DNA of 12,605 nucleotides from Stephanodiscus triporus. Lineage: Eukaryota > Bacillariophyta > Thalassiosirophyceae > Thalassiosirales > Thalassiosiraceae. A program made the translations under genes and the position numbers. Shown here one piece after another: positions 1 to 8,645 of the stretch. The notes under the pieces are model-generated. The model worked only from the letters and a program-made list of their open reading frames with translations. It ran no database searches and was not told where the DNA came from. Position 1 is the stretch's first letter; the number at the start of each line of letters is the position of its first letter. The stretch covers positions 1 to 12,605 of the forward strand of contig JALLAZ010000707.1 of assembly GCA_036939755.1 (NCBI GenBank), given 5' to 3'.

Positions 1-186
1 AAATTTGGACTATCGCTCACAAAAACCAAAAATGAATTACGGCAGCCACCCATTAGGCCGCGTGTTTTGGTTCGTAGAGTTTTATTTCAAGTCGCCGGGG
101 GCGGGGGCGGACGCCACCGACCACCGCGATGAGCTGTGTTCCTGTGAAAGTTGAGCCACAAGGCCTTGATCGAGTGACTTCGAAAT

Positions 187-2130
187 ATGAAGTCTATGCG
201 ACGAATCGATCTGTATTGCCGAGGGACTATCCCGGTCTTCTTCCTCCTGCTCTTTCTGCCGCTGCTGGGAGCACTCCCCGAGCGATCGGCGTTGCAGGCA
301 GACAACAAACGAGGCGGGTCCGACCGCGTCGCCAGGTTCGTCTTTCGCAGGCGACCCAAAATGGAAGAAGGGGTCAGGATGGCCTTGGCCTCTCGGCCGC
401 GGCGGCGGTGTCGTCGCGATGAGCGAAGCGCGGGGGGTGCCGCGACCGCTCCGGGAGATGACGAGGACGATTGCGATCGCTGCTCGCCGCGCGGACGCGA
501 TCGCGGGAGGCTGGCGGCGGCGTCGTCGTCGTTGCTCTCGCGGAGGGGGCGGAGGAAGCGCGGTATGTCGTCATCGTCGCGCTGGGCCTATCGGATGGCG
601 ATACTCGCGTCGCTGGCATATCGCGACTTTCGCGACGGCGGCGGGAGCGGCTGGGCCTCGTTCGCGCTCGCGGACGATCCCACCCCGTCGAGATACCTGA
701 CGACGACGGGATCCGCCGATGCCGACGGGAAGAAAGCGACTCCCCGGTCTTCAACGTCCTCGTCGTCGTCGGCGGCGTCGCGCGATGATGAAGAGAGGAC
801 GAGTCGTTCGCTTCGACGGATGACATCGGGGATCGTCGATCGATTTCGGGTGAAGCTCTGTCAGACTCGGCATGGACTCCTTGATCGAATCGCGATTCGG
901 AAAGCGCCCTCGTCGCTGCTATCGTCACCTCGTCTCAAGAGGGAGGATATCTTGACAAAATCGACGACGAAGGATGAATGCAAGCGAAATGTACTACGAA
1001 GGAAGGAGGGCGGGAAGAGGTACAACGTCGAGTGGGTCCTATCAGACTGGCACGAGGAGACGACCAACATACGATGGCACGACACCGACCTGATAATCGC
1101 GACGTCCGGCACGTCCGACCTGGTGATCGCCTTCGCCGGCACGGCGAGCACCGCGGACGCCGTGACGAACATCCAGACGCTCGAGCCGGCGTCCCATTCC
1201 GGATTGTTCGATCGACAGCGGGGGGGGTCGGACGACGACGACGCGAGAAATTCGACGGCGGCGTCGTCGCCGACGCTGGAGGGGAACGTCCATCGGGGCT
1301 ACCTGAATGCGTACGCCAGGGTGGTCCGAGGAAAGATACGCAGGCTCAATAACGACAATGGCGACGAGGAGGGCCGCCTTCGTTCCGCCGGATCGACTCT
1401 GGACGATTACTACAACGAATGCTTAACGATGCAAAGGCAGATGAATGCATCCATCGATCGGGACGACGCTGCTATGGCGAAAATTATTGACAAAGACCAC
1501 AACAAAATGAACAACAAGATAAAGCGGCGGCGCAAGAGACATCAAAAATTCATATGTCGCAGTTCCGGACGAAGGCTGATGGATATACTGCGGAATGTGA
1601 CGACCTCCGCGCTCCGATCCGGTCGCAATGTGCACCTGGTGGGACATTCGCTCGGGGGGGCCCTGGCGACCATCCACGCCCTGGACGTCGCAATGAACTA
1701 CGACCGCGATGCTGCCCCGACGGAGAGGCTGCATCTATGGACGTTCGGCGCCCCCGAGGTGGCCGACTCCCTCTTCTTCGAATCGGCGGGATATCACTCT
1801 CGCCGGATGAGTGATTTCTTCGCCGATCCGGGACGGCATCATCGGTACGTGACAAGATCGACGAAGAACTGTGGCACGGACGTCGTCGCGTCGATTACTT
1901 CGAGTGCGTTAAATCGTGGACGCGCCTTGAGGAGACTCGGGGGGGTGCGGGGCGACGTGATCCACGTCAACGAACCGTCGTTCCTGCTCTCCAACGCGAC
2001 GGGGGTGGAGTTGCATGAACTGAGGACTTATCTGCGCGGCATATCGTCCTCGGGCTCCTCCTCGCCGGAGAACGCGCTGAGGACGGACTTTCCATCTCAT
2101 ATTAAGAGTTGGCTGGGCGAAGAAACGTAA
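187..2130 (+). CDS. Class 3 (alpha/beta-hydrolase) lipase, N-terminal signal or anchor
   Basis: A single uninterrupted frame of 647 residues. It probably hydrolyses acylglycerols or other lipid esters (family knowledge). An in-frame TGA at 175-177 makes the ATG at 187 the first possible start. Residues about 14-30 are strongly hydrophobic (FFLLLFLPLLGAL), so the protein is probably secreted or membrane-anchored. Residues about 40-250 are Arg/Ser/Asp-rich low complexity, with a short conserved-looking helix, RWAYRMAILASLAYRDF. The lipase core follows: HDTDLIIA, DLVIAFAGTASTADAVTNI (oxyanion region), VHRGYLNAY, then the nucleophile elbow VGHSLGGALA with Ser488. The likely catalytic Asp565 lies in NCGTDVVASI and His610 in VELHELRTYL; these two are inferred by position. 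About 100 charged residues are inserted between VHRGYLNAY and the elbow, so the protein is longer than usual for the family. The gene is markedly GC-rich compared with its neighbours. Confidence 0.87.
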   Translation: MKSMRRIDLYCRGTIPVFFLLLFLPLLGALPERSALQADNKRGGSDRVARFVFRRRPKMEEGVRMALASRPRRRCRRDERSAGGAATAPGDDEDDCDRCSPRGRDRGRLAAASSSLLSRRGRRKRGMSSSSRWAYRMAILASLAYRDFRDGGGSGWASFALADDPTPSRYLTTTGSADADGKKATPRSSTSSSSSAASRDDEERTSRSLRRMTSGIVDRFRVKLCQTRHGLLDRIAIRKAPSSLLSSPRLKREDILTKSTTKDECKRNVLRRKEGGKRYNVEWVLSDWHEETTNIRWHDTDLIIATSGTSDLVIAFAGTASTADAVTNIQTLEPASHSGLFDRQRGGSDDDDARNSTAASSPTLEGNVHRGYLNAYARVVRGKIRRLNNDNGDEEGRLRSAGSTLDDYYNECLTMQRQMNASIDRDDAAMAKIIDKDHNKMNNKIKRRRKRHQKFICRSSGRRLMDILRNVTTSALRSGRNVHLVGHSLGGALATIHALDVAMNYDRDAAPTERLHLWTFGAPEVADSLFFESAGYHSRRMSDFFADPGRHHRYVTRSTKNCGTDVVASITSSALNRGRALRRLGGVRGDVIHVNEPSFLLSNATGVELHELRTYLRGISSSGSSSPENALRTDFPSHIKSWLGEET

Positions 2131-2736
2131 TGAAATTATGAGGTCGTTATAAACATGGACTATTCAAGAACTCATATCCCACACTTTGAGCTTGATCTTC
2201 GTGCTGTTTGGCGCGCGTGTGACACATTGGACTCTCACGCATTGCATGCGGGACTCCGATAGGGTTTAAAGAGTACAAGTGCGGGCCCCCTCCCTTCTTT
2301 TCCGGTGAGCAAAACGGCATTGCCTGCACTGGGTACATGACCTATTTCGAGCCATCCATTGAATTCGTAACCAAATTTAACACAAATCATTGTGACTGCA
2401 TGTCAGAGTTGTCCGTCAGGGGTGACTTCAATATTATGTTTGAAATAGTGAAGATAAAAAATAAGACAAGATAATATTATTATCGTGAGCAGTAATTACG
2501 TACAGTGTAAGTCTACTCTAAGTAATAACTTAAGGTAGAGAGTATCTACCTAGGTACCATAGAACAGTTCCCGCTATTTTGGCTATGAATTCCCTTTTCG
2601 GGTTAACAAGTATCCTGTTCTGCCACACAGGCTCGCTATTCCTATGAGCGGCCCGCAATAATCGAAGCCGCCCGCCTCCGATCCGCCGCTTAACAGTAAA
2701 ACAGTCGTACCCCATCCCTCTGAAGGGAATAGATTC
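2131..2736. other. Intergenic spacer, lipase to membrane-protein gene
   Basis: This stretch is AT-richer than the lipase gene. It should hold the lipase 3' end and the promoter and 5' UTR of the next gene. No RNA gene, clear TATA box or element ends are visible. Two short open frames on the minus strand (2147-2338 and 2583-2786) lack any recognisable domain. I do not call them. Confidence 0.5.
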
Positions 2737-5700
2737 ATGCAACGCCGTCGTATCGCCCCATTTAAACTGGCTGATGCGGCAATCATCTTTGTCGCATGGG
2801 TGTCAGCTGAGGCCTTCTCCTCCTCGCCATCTTCATCAGATGACTATGCTCATGTCGATGATGGCGACGTCTGCGTTGGAGAAAATGCATCATCGAGCGT
2901 CTGCGTCGGAGAAGATGCATCATCGACGCCATCTGCCGCCAAAACCGGCGATGTCGATGGATATGTCTACTGGATGATTCCTCAAAAGGTGCATCGCTTT
3001 TGTGACCCAGCAGTCGCGGCCATTAGCGCCTGGTTGGTCTTGGCGATTGTGAGTTTGTAAAAGATGTGCTCTGCATTTGCAACGGGCACGGTGATAGAAA
3101 ATTGCTTCTATATTATGCGATGATACTGTTCTAAATTCCTGCTACCTATCTATCTACTTCGTCCTGATTTCTTAATTATTTAATGCACCCTTCTCGTCGA
3201 GTTTTTCTATTAGACACTTGAGATAAACGACTTTCGCTACCATCTCAATCTCGCCCACACAACGGCTGCGGCTGGTGGAAACTCTAATACGAATCATCCA
3301 TACATTGCCTCCCTTGTGGCCATCCGTCTGGGTTTGTATGATGCCCTTCTCGACGCAGTATTCCTCTACTCGTTCACGTATGTCATCATTTTTGGATTCA
3401 CGAGGGAAGATGCTGATTCTAATACGTCACTTGTTATTTGGGGAACAAGTTATATAGCCAGCGCGAGTATATTGGCAATGACTGGGCTGAAGATTCCACA
3501 ATGGGTGAGTGACTTACTTTTATCTCCCTTGATTCTTTTGTTCTTATTGTTTTTGAGCGGGAGGAGGGAGAGCTTACCCCTGGGCCTGATCCACGTCATG
3601 TACCAATACATCATCTCACCACCACTTTATTGTGTAATATCATACATTCCCTAACCTCAATCATACTCAACGAACATAAACACATGATCACAAAACATAA
3701 AATCTAGCTTGGAATCTATCACAAGAGTAACCTATTAACGATTAACGATACATCCCACCGTGCCCACAAGGCTGTATACGACCATGCTGTTGAGGGTACC
3801 TGTTCGCTGACATCCTTTCGATATCAAGTTCGGCTTGGCGTTGGCAAACATACCACTCAGTTTGTATTATTCCTGTTGCCATTTTACATCGATTTGAAGG
3901 TGTGGAGTCATTTGTCTGCACTTTTCGTAGGATTCTTGTTTGGTCAAGTATTCCTTTTTGCCATATTCAAGTGTCATCAACGATATAAGAAGCATAGAGT
4001 TATGGTGGCAATGTGTGCCAGCGCGACATTGAGTCTTGTTAGTTCATTAGTGTTTACTGCTGGCGTGTATATCATAGATACTGTTTGGGTGAGTGCTCGT
4101 CTGCGACTTTATTTTATGATCGTATGGACTTTATTTGGCATCAAACTGACTCCACAAAAAAATCTTATTATCAGAATTGGCAAAGTGCACTACCGATTCG
4201 TTTATTGGGTCTTATTTCTTTCATGGGTTGGTTGACATCGTTTTTGATTCTTCAAGGAATTCAATATTATGAACAAATACAGTTTGCAAGTACTCATCCA
4301 GCTGAGAAGGAGGAGAAGGAAGAAGATGATGAAGTGGGACACTTAATCATAGATGATGGCATTCCGATAGTAGAAGGGGACAAGCTGACTCAATGTGCTG
4401 GAAGCAGTTCTAACTCATTGATTGTAAATGAGAACAAGACCGAGGAGGAGAAAAATGCCAGTGAATTGAAAGATCAATTGAAAATAGAAGTTATCCGACG
4501 AGACCTTACCGAAAACTCAAACTCTATATATGAGATTGGTAAGAAACTGAGTGAAATATTTTGTTTCTTCGTTTAGGCAATATCTTATGTTTTGGTCATC
4601 GCAGTTCACTTCAGTAGTGTGGCATGGGTATTCAGCATGAAGGATTATGTACAACTGCTTGAAGAAAACAATAGCAGCTCCAAAGAAATCTATGATGCAA
4701 TCACTGCAGTTGAGGAATCCAATGATATTAAGTGGTATCGTTGTCTCTGGCGAGCCCTCCCACCGATATGGAACATTTTCATCCACAGTTTCTGTCGCAA
4801 TGATTCAGCTCGTAGACAGCCAAAATACTACATAGCCTTGCGATTAGCTGGCAAAGTTCTCATGGTGTGCATTAATTTGACAGCAATATTTGTAGCGGTT
4901 GTTTCATGCGGGGCGACAGTTGAAATTCGGCGAACTAAAGCAAAACTGCCAGCTGTTCGAAATATACTGTACGGTGAGAAGTAAATGTCGACTTCAGTGG
5001 TAGAAACCCAACCGAGATTATAGTGTCTCATGTCATCCTTATATTTTGCACTGCCTTCGCAGCACACCAAAATGAAGGGCCAGGTGAGATTCCTCTCGGC
5101 GGTTTTATGACAAGTGTGGTTTCATTCATAATCGATTACTCACGGAACTCTGCAAACGCCGTCTTCCCGCGAACCAGTATGTGCCTTTGATAAAAAATGC
5201 GGTAATATTCGTGAATTTGCTAGCAAGGAAGATGCTCATTTGGCACAATATAGTATCGCCCATTGTGGACCTTGTGCCTCGTGCTCCACATGGAATGATA
5301 TGGAGGTGCAATACTCGACTAGGGTGAGCTTATTGATGTTCTATTTGGCTCGACCGAACTTCTTGTCATGATTTGCTTACAACTATCATTATACAGAATA
5401 ATCTAGCAAAGAAAGGCCAACATTGCTCGGTCAAGGCATTGCTTGGTGGCTACGATGCTGCAGTTAAATGTATGGAGGATGAGATCGGCTTCAAAGGCGA
5501 CTGTGCAAGATGCTGGACTGACGATTTCGCGTGTACGAGGAAGTGAGAAGAACAACTATGATGCATTTTCGCTACTTAATCAGTTGTGGCTAAGTCTCAC
5601 TCTTCTTTGGACCTGTTTACAGATTTTGCATTTTCATATTCCTTCAGAGCCGCATGAACAATCAAATCGCAAACTTCAATGTATCACCTGACATGATCAC

Positions 5701-5878
5701 AACAGCGACGTGTGAGGAAGCTAACTGCGAGGCTGGAAACCCCGGTGACTTTGTCAGGTGCTCCGGGAGCAATCGGAGAAGGATGAACATCGTGTCTGAC
5801 ATTCCAAGACCAGCAGACGAGCACTGCCAGATTGTTGATGTTGATGACTGGGGTTCGTTTTTCGATCTGAAATGTTGA
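2737..5878 (+). CDS. Polytopic membrane protein with C-terminal Cys-rich HCGPCxxCS domain (9 exons)
   Basis: Exons as I read them: 2737-3048, 3214-3504, 3708-4088, 4175-4538, 4605-4973, 5024-5083, 5178-5323, 5397-5542, 5623-5878. They join in frame to 774 residues, and most donors read GTGAGN. The N-terminus has a hydrophobic stretch and an acidic Ser-rich loop. Exons 2-4 encode about six membrane helices, then an acidic soluble loop (residues about 355-449). Exons 5-6 add two more helices (LAGKVLMVCINLTAIFVAVV and VILIFCTAFAA). From residue about 593 to 774 comes a Cys-rich domain of some 16 cysteines: VCAFDKKCG, AHCGPCASCSTWND, a GG..C..GF..C..CW stretch, CSGSNRRRMNIVSDI and a C-terminal Cys. 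From memory, this pattern matches an uncharacterised secreted or membrane family of fungi and stramenopiles. Function is unknown. The exon 4/5 junction and exon 1 start are the weakest parts of the model. Confidence 0.72.
2869..2928 (+). repeat. 30-bp tandem repeat, two copies, coding
   Basis: Copies at 2869-2898 and 2899-2928 differ at only a few bases. They encode VCVGENASSS and VCVGEDASST in the acidic loop of the membrane protein. The repeat keeps the frame. Confidence 0.9.
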
Positions 5879-6558
5879 TCTTATACATGTTATATGTATT
5901 TTTGTATAAGCTTTGGGTCTTGTAAATTGACGCAAGTTGAAAATGATGAAATCCCTTATAATGTTATTAAGGATGTGAAAGCCTTCTTACGCATCCCGAA
6001 TTGGAAGAGATAAATGACGTCGAGTGATCGCGAGTGTTCGTTATCAGCGTTCGAATAAGTTTTTCTCAAGCTTACTCAAAATCCGTCGTACTACATGAGA
6101 AATTGTTTTGGAGTAATTTTGGGCTAAGTTAGCTGCCTTAATCATTCTGCATGTGCTTCTTAGCATCAATAATGCGATGGAAGAAAAGAATAAAACCGGC
6201 CTGTACCAAGTTGGTCGAATAAATATATCATGTGGATAGAATGGCAAAGTATGGAAGCATGCATCCAATTCAAGGAGGGATAGTGGCATGATATTTCGGC
6301 GATTGCAACAATTGCATATGGATAGAATGGCAAAGTATGGAAGCATATTCGCAATTCAATAATGGCATGATATTTCGGTGGATCGGCGACTGCGCAAGGA
6401 CGTTGAGGAGAACAGCACGGCGTTGGATGTAACCAAACGAGGGTCGAGCTAGAACACAAGAAGTGCAACCTCTCATAATCTCAACAAGAGGTTCGAAGCC
6501 AAACAATCTCACACGTGCCTCTCGTCAAGCCAATATCTTCAACGATACTACGACCGCC
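5879..6558. other. Intergenic spacer and probable promoter of the silaffin-like gene
   Basis: AT-rich non-coding sequence between two genes on the same strand. It should contain the 3' end of the membrane-protein gene and the promoter and 5' UTR of the next gene. The plus-strand frame of the silaffin-like gene is open from 6463, but the ATG at 6559 begins a good signal peptide. Minus-strand open frames here are short and follow the repeat, with no domain. Apart from the duplicated block at 6233-6378 I see nothing further. Confidence 0.5.
6233..6378. repeat. Degenerate tandem duplication upstream of the silaffin-like gene
   Basis: A 28-base stretch is repeated exactly at 6233-6260 and 6319-6346 (begins TGGATAGAATGG, ends GGAAGCAT). 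A second 15-base stretch, GGCATGATATTTCGG, is repeated exactly at 6285-6299 and 6364-6378. The two pairs keep the same order with offsets of 86 and 79 bases, so one block of about 80 bases was duplicated and its middle has diverged. The repeats lie 180 to 330 bases before the ATG at 6559. Confidence 0.9.
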
Positions 6559-8004
6559 ATGAACCGCGTATCTCGTGCGATTATCCTCGCCTGCATCGTT
6601 GGGGTAGCCAATTCGGAGCCTCGCAGCGCTGACCAGGGATCTTCCAACGCAATCGGAGCGAAGCCCGCGCGCTCGAAGCAGGCGAAGAAGTTGTTCAAGT
6701 TCACCTCGAAGGTCGGTCGATATTTGTCTACACTATGGTAGCGTGTCGATCCATTCGCGGTGCTCAAACCCCACTTTTGTTCCTCTCTTCCTCGCATTGT
6801 CCCTTCCTTCCCAACTCTACCACTCCAAAAAAAGTCGGAGAAAACTAGCAACTCAGGAAAATCCAGCAAGACAACATCATCCTCTGCAAAGTCCAGCAAA
6901 TCCTCTGCAAAGTGGCCCAGTGAGGTTCCCAGCCCTCGTCCATCCTCCAAGAAACCAACGAACGTGCCTACCAGCAAATCCTCTGCAAAGTGGCCCAGTG
7001 AGGTCCCCAGCCCTAGCCCATCTTCCAAGAAACCAACGAACGTGCCTACCCCAGGCGTTTGTATCAAGAAACCAAAGCCATGTCCTCCAAAGCCTTGCCC
7101 TGAGAAACCGACTCAGTTCCCGACGGATGCATGGCCTGAGCCTGAACCATCGGGCAAGTCTGGCAAGGGGTCTAAGGGATCGAAGTCATCCAAGGGAAGC
7201 AAGTCTTGCGGCAGTGGCAAGTCCGGCAAGTCGAGTTGTGAGGAGTCAGAGCCCAAGGGCGAGCCATGGGGTCCATCAGAACGGCCTGTATGGGGCGCAT
7301 GGCCTGAGCCTGAATGGCCGGTTTGGCCTGAGGTCAAGTCTGGGAAGGGATCGAAGTCCGAGAAAACCAGCAATTCCGGAAAATCGAGCAAGACATCCTC
7401 CTCCGCCTCATCCTCCGCCCCCCTCGACGTACAGGAACGAGCGACGGAGACTGATTCCACTAAAGGGGACGCACCTTGTCCCAAGAATATTACAGGCAAG
7501 GAAGCCAATCCAGTCGGACTCACTTCCCCTTGCTACGAGGACGTTGACATCGTTCTCATCGATGATGTGGATGAAGACGAAAGCCCCTGCTACGAAGACG
7601 CGGCCGAAGACGAGGGCCTTTGCTACGAGTATGTCGACGAAAACGGCGACCCTTGCCACCCCACACTCCACCCCACACTCTACCCCACACTGTATCCCAC
7701 ACTGACTCCCACAGTGTCCTCGGGCCCCACGATGTCCTCGGGTCCCATACTGTCTCCCACTTTGTCTCCGTACCCCACACTGTCCCCTAACCCCACCACC
7801 TGCGCCAAATCCTCGAAGAGCAAGGGTTCGAAGAGCAAGGGTTGGAAGTGCGACGACACCGGCAAGTCTGGCAAGGGGTCGAAGTCCGAGAAAACCAGCA
7901 ATTCCGGAAAGTCGAGCAAGACGTCCGCCTCCACCAGTAAATCCGGAAAGAGCAAGGCAGGATTGAGCAAGGCTTCCACTAGTTCAAGCAATATCTTCGA
8001 TTGA
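6559..8004 (+). CDS. Silaffin-like secreted silica-associated protein (2 exons)
   Basis: Exon 1 is 6559-6711 (51 residues) and exon 2 is 6835-8004, with a 123-base pyrimidine-rich intron in phase 0. The total is 440 residues. Residues 1-19 (MNRVSRAIILACIVGVANS) look like a signal peptide, followed by a basic stretch. The mature part is low complexity, rich in Ser, Lys, Gly and Pro. In order it has: SEKTSNSGKSSKT (52-64), two 26-residue repeats (72-123), a Cys-Pro-Lys stretch, a KxxK cluster (159-174), a Trp-rich block, a second SGKGSKSEK module, an acidic block with SPCYED/LCYEY, PTL repeats, and a C-terminal third lysine module. Diatom silaffins are phosphorylated, polyamine-modified Ser/Lys proteins of the silica deposition vesicle that promote silica formation and carry KxxK motifs (established). 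No RxL processing site is seen. The homology call rests on composition and motifs. Confidence 0.72.
6895..7050 (+). repeat. 78-bp tandem repeat, two copies, coding
   Basis: Copies at 6895-6972 and 6973-7050 are head to tail and nearly identical. Each encodes a 26-residue unit starting SKSSAKWPSEVPSP and ending SSKKPTNVPT. The few base differences include one Arg/Ser change. The near identity suggests a recent duplication. Confidence 0.95.
7156..7203 (+). other. KxxK lysine cluster (six lysines, pentalysine type)
   Basis: Six lysine codons start at 7156, 7165, 7174, 7183, 7192 and 7201, each three residues apart, with only Ser or Gly between. This fits the KxxKxxKxxKxxK pattern (pentalysine cluster) reported to target silaffins to silica in Thalassiosira pseudonana. 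The silica-targeting role here is inferred. Confidence 0.8.
7336..7926 (+). repeat. 63-bp SGKGSKSEKTSNSGKSSKT module, two dispersed copies
   Basis: Copies at 7336-7398 and 7864-7926 differ at only a handful of positions and encode the same residues. A third, shortened and more diverged copy opens exon 2 at 6835-6879. The modules flank the acidic and PTL blocks, so the protein is built by reuse of one lysine-serine module. Confidence 0.9.
7657..7800 (+). repeat. Pro-Thr-Leu microrepeat tract
   Basis: A 12-base unit centred on CCCACACT recurs with decay. It encodes HPTL, HPTL, YPTL, YPTL, TPTV, then SSGPT, SSGPI, SPTL, YPTL and SPNPT. Such Pro-Thr repeats are common in diatom extracellular proteins and are likely sites of O-glycosylation (inference). 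Confidence 0.85.
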
Positions 8005-8645
8005 TGCGGCTCTGACTGAGGCAAATGATACGGTTTTTCCTTCTCAATCCACCAGTGGGATGGATAAATCGGATTGATGATTGTACTCCGAAGGGTAGTA
8101 TCTATTAGATGGAGGAAGGATTCAAAGCTAGGTTCTATTTGAAGTACGGGGCCAGCCATATATGTTTTAATGTGGTGCGCATAAATTGAGACGAAGTCTC
8201 TATATGTGAGATAGATGATGCACACGGTCGCTGTGATATGACGAAGATGGTAGATTATTGATGTTAACGGCGTTGAAGAGAATCCCCCGAGGCTGGCGCA
8301 CAGCATATAATCGAGGCCAACTCTATTCGCGTAATATGGATGTTGTACGCAGCCGTTGCATTCTATGGCAGATTGAGGTGGTAGTGTTTGTTGTGAAATG
8401 AATATTGTTTGCGTAGGTAGAAGTATCATTAGAAGATAGTAGAGATCCCTATTTGATACTATGTCCTTCCTGCCTTTCTTTGTAATCGATTCGCATTCCC
8501 GGCAGAGCATGATTTTTCTTGCCAGGTCTTATCAAAACCACAACGCCAGTAACCCTGCATCATCATGTTGAATCATTACTTGAATGCCTGGCATTATCCA
8601 TCCAACTTCTTATCAGTCTGGCTGCTGTGAGCTGTTGTTTTGGAG
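8005..8645. other. Spacer between two convergent genes
   Basis: This holds the 3' ends of the silaffin-like gene (plus strand) and of the FN3/WD40 gene (minus strand). Open frames on either strand here are extensions or shadows with no recognisable domain. No RNA gene or mobile element is visible. Confidence 0.6.

Noticed and set aside
374..928. 184-residue minus-strand frame opposite the lipase N-terminus
   Set aside because: Arg/Ser-rich antisense reading of a GC-rich low-complexity tract, a common artefact at high GC.
2583..2786. 67-residue minus-strand open frame (contains GGFDYCGPLIGIA)
   Set aside because: It looks protein-like at a glance, but it is short, overlaps exon 1 of the membrane-protein gene and has no domain I can name.
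6712..6741. 30-base intron alternative in the silaffin-like gene, acceptor TAG at 6741
   Set aside because: It is in frame but too short for a normal spliceosomal intron, and it would place the pyrimidine-rich tract inside the protein.
6743..7705. 320-residue plus-strand frame overlapping the silaffin-like gene
   Set aside because: It is an off-frame reading of the same low-complexity repeats, Arg/Ser/Pro-rich, with no signal peptide and no splice support.
7680..8510. 276-residue open frame on the minus strand
   Set aside because: Its C-terminal half is the antisense of the repetitive silaffin-like coding sequence and the rest has no recognisable domain. The plus-strand frame has a signal peptide and motif order.
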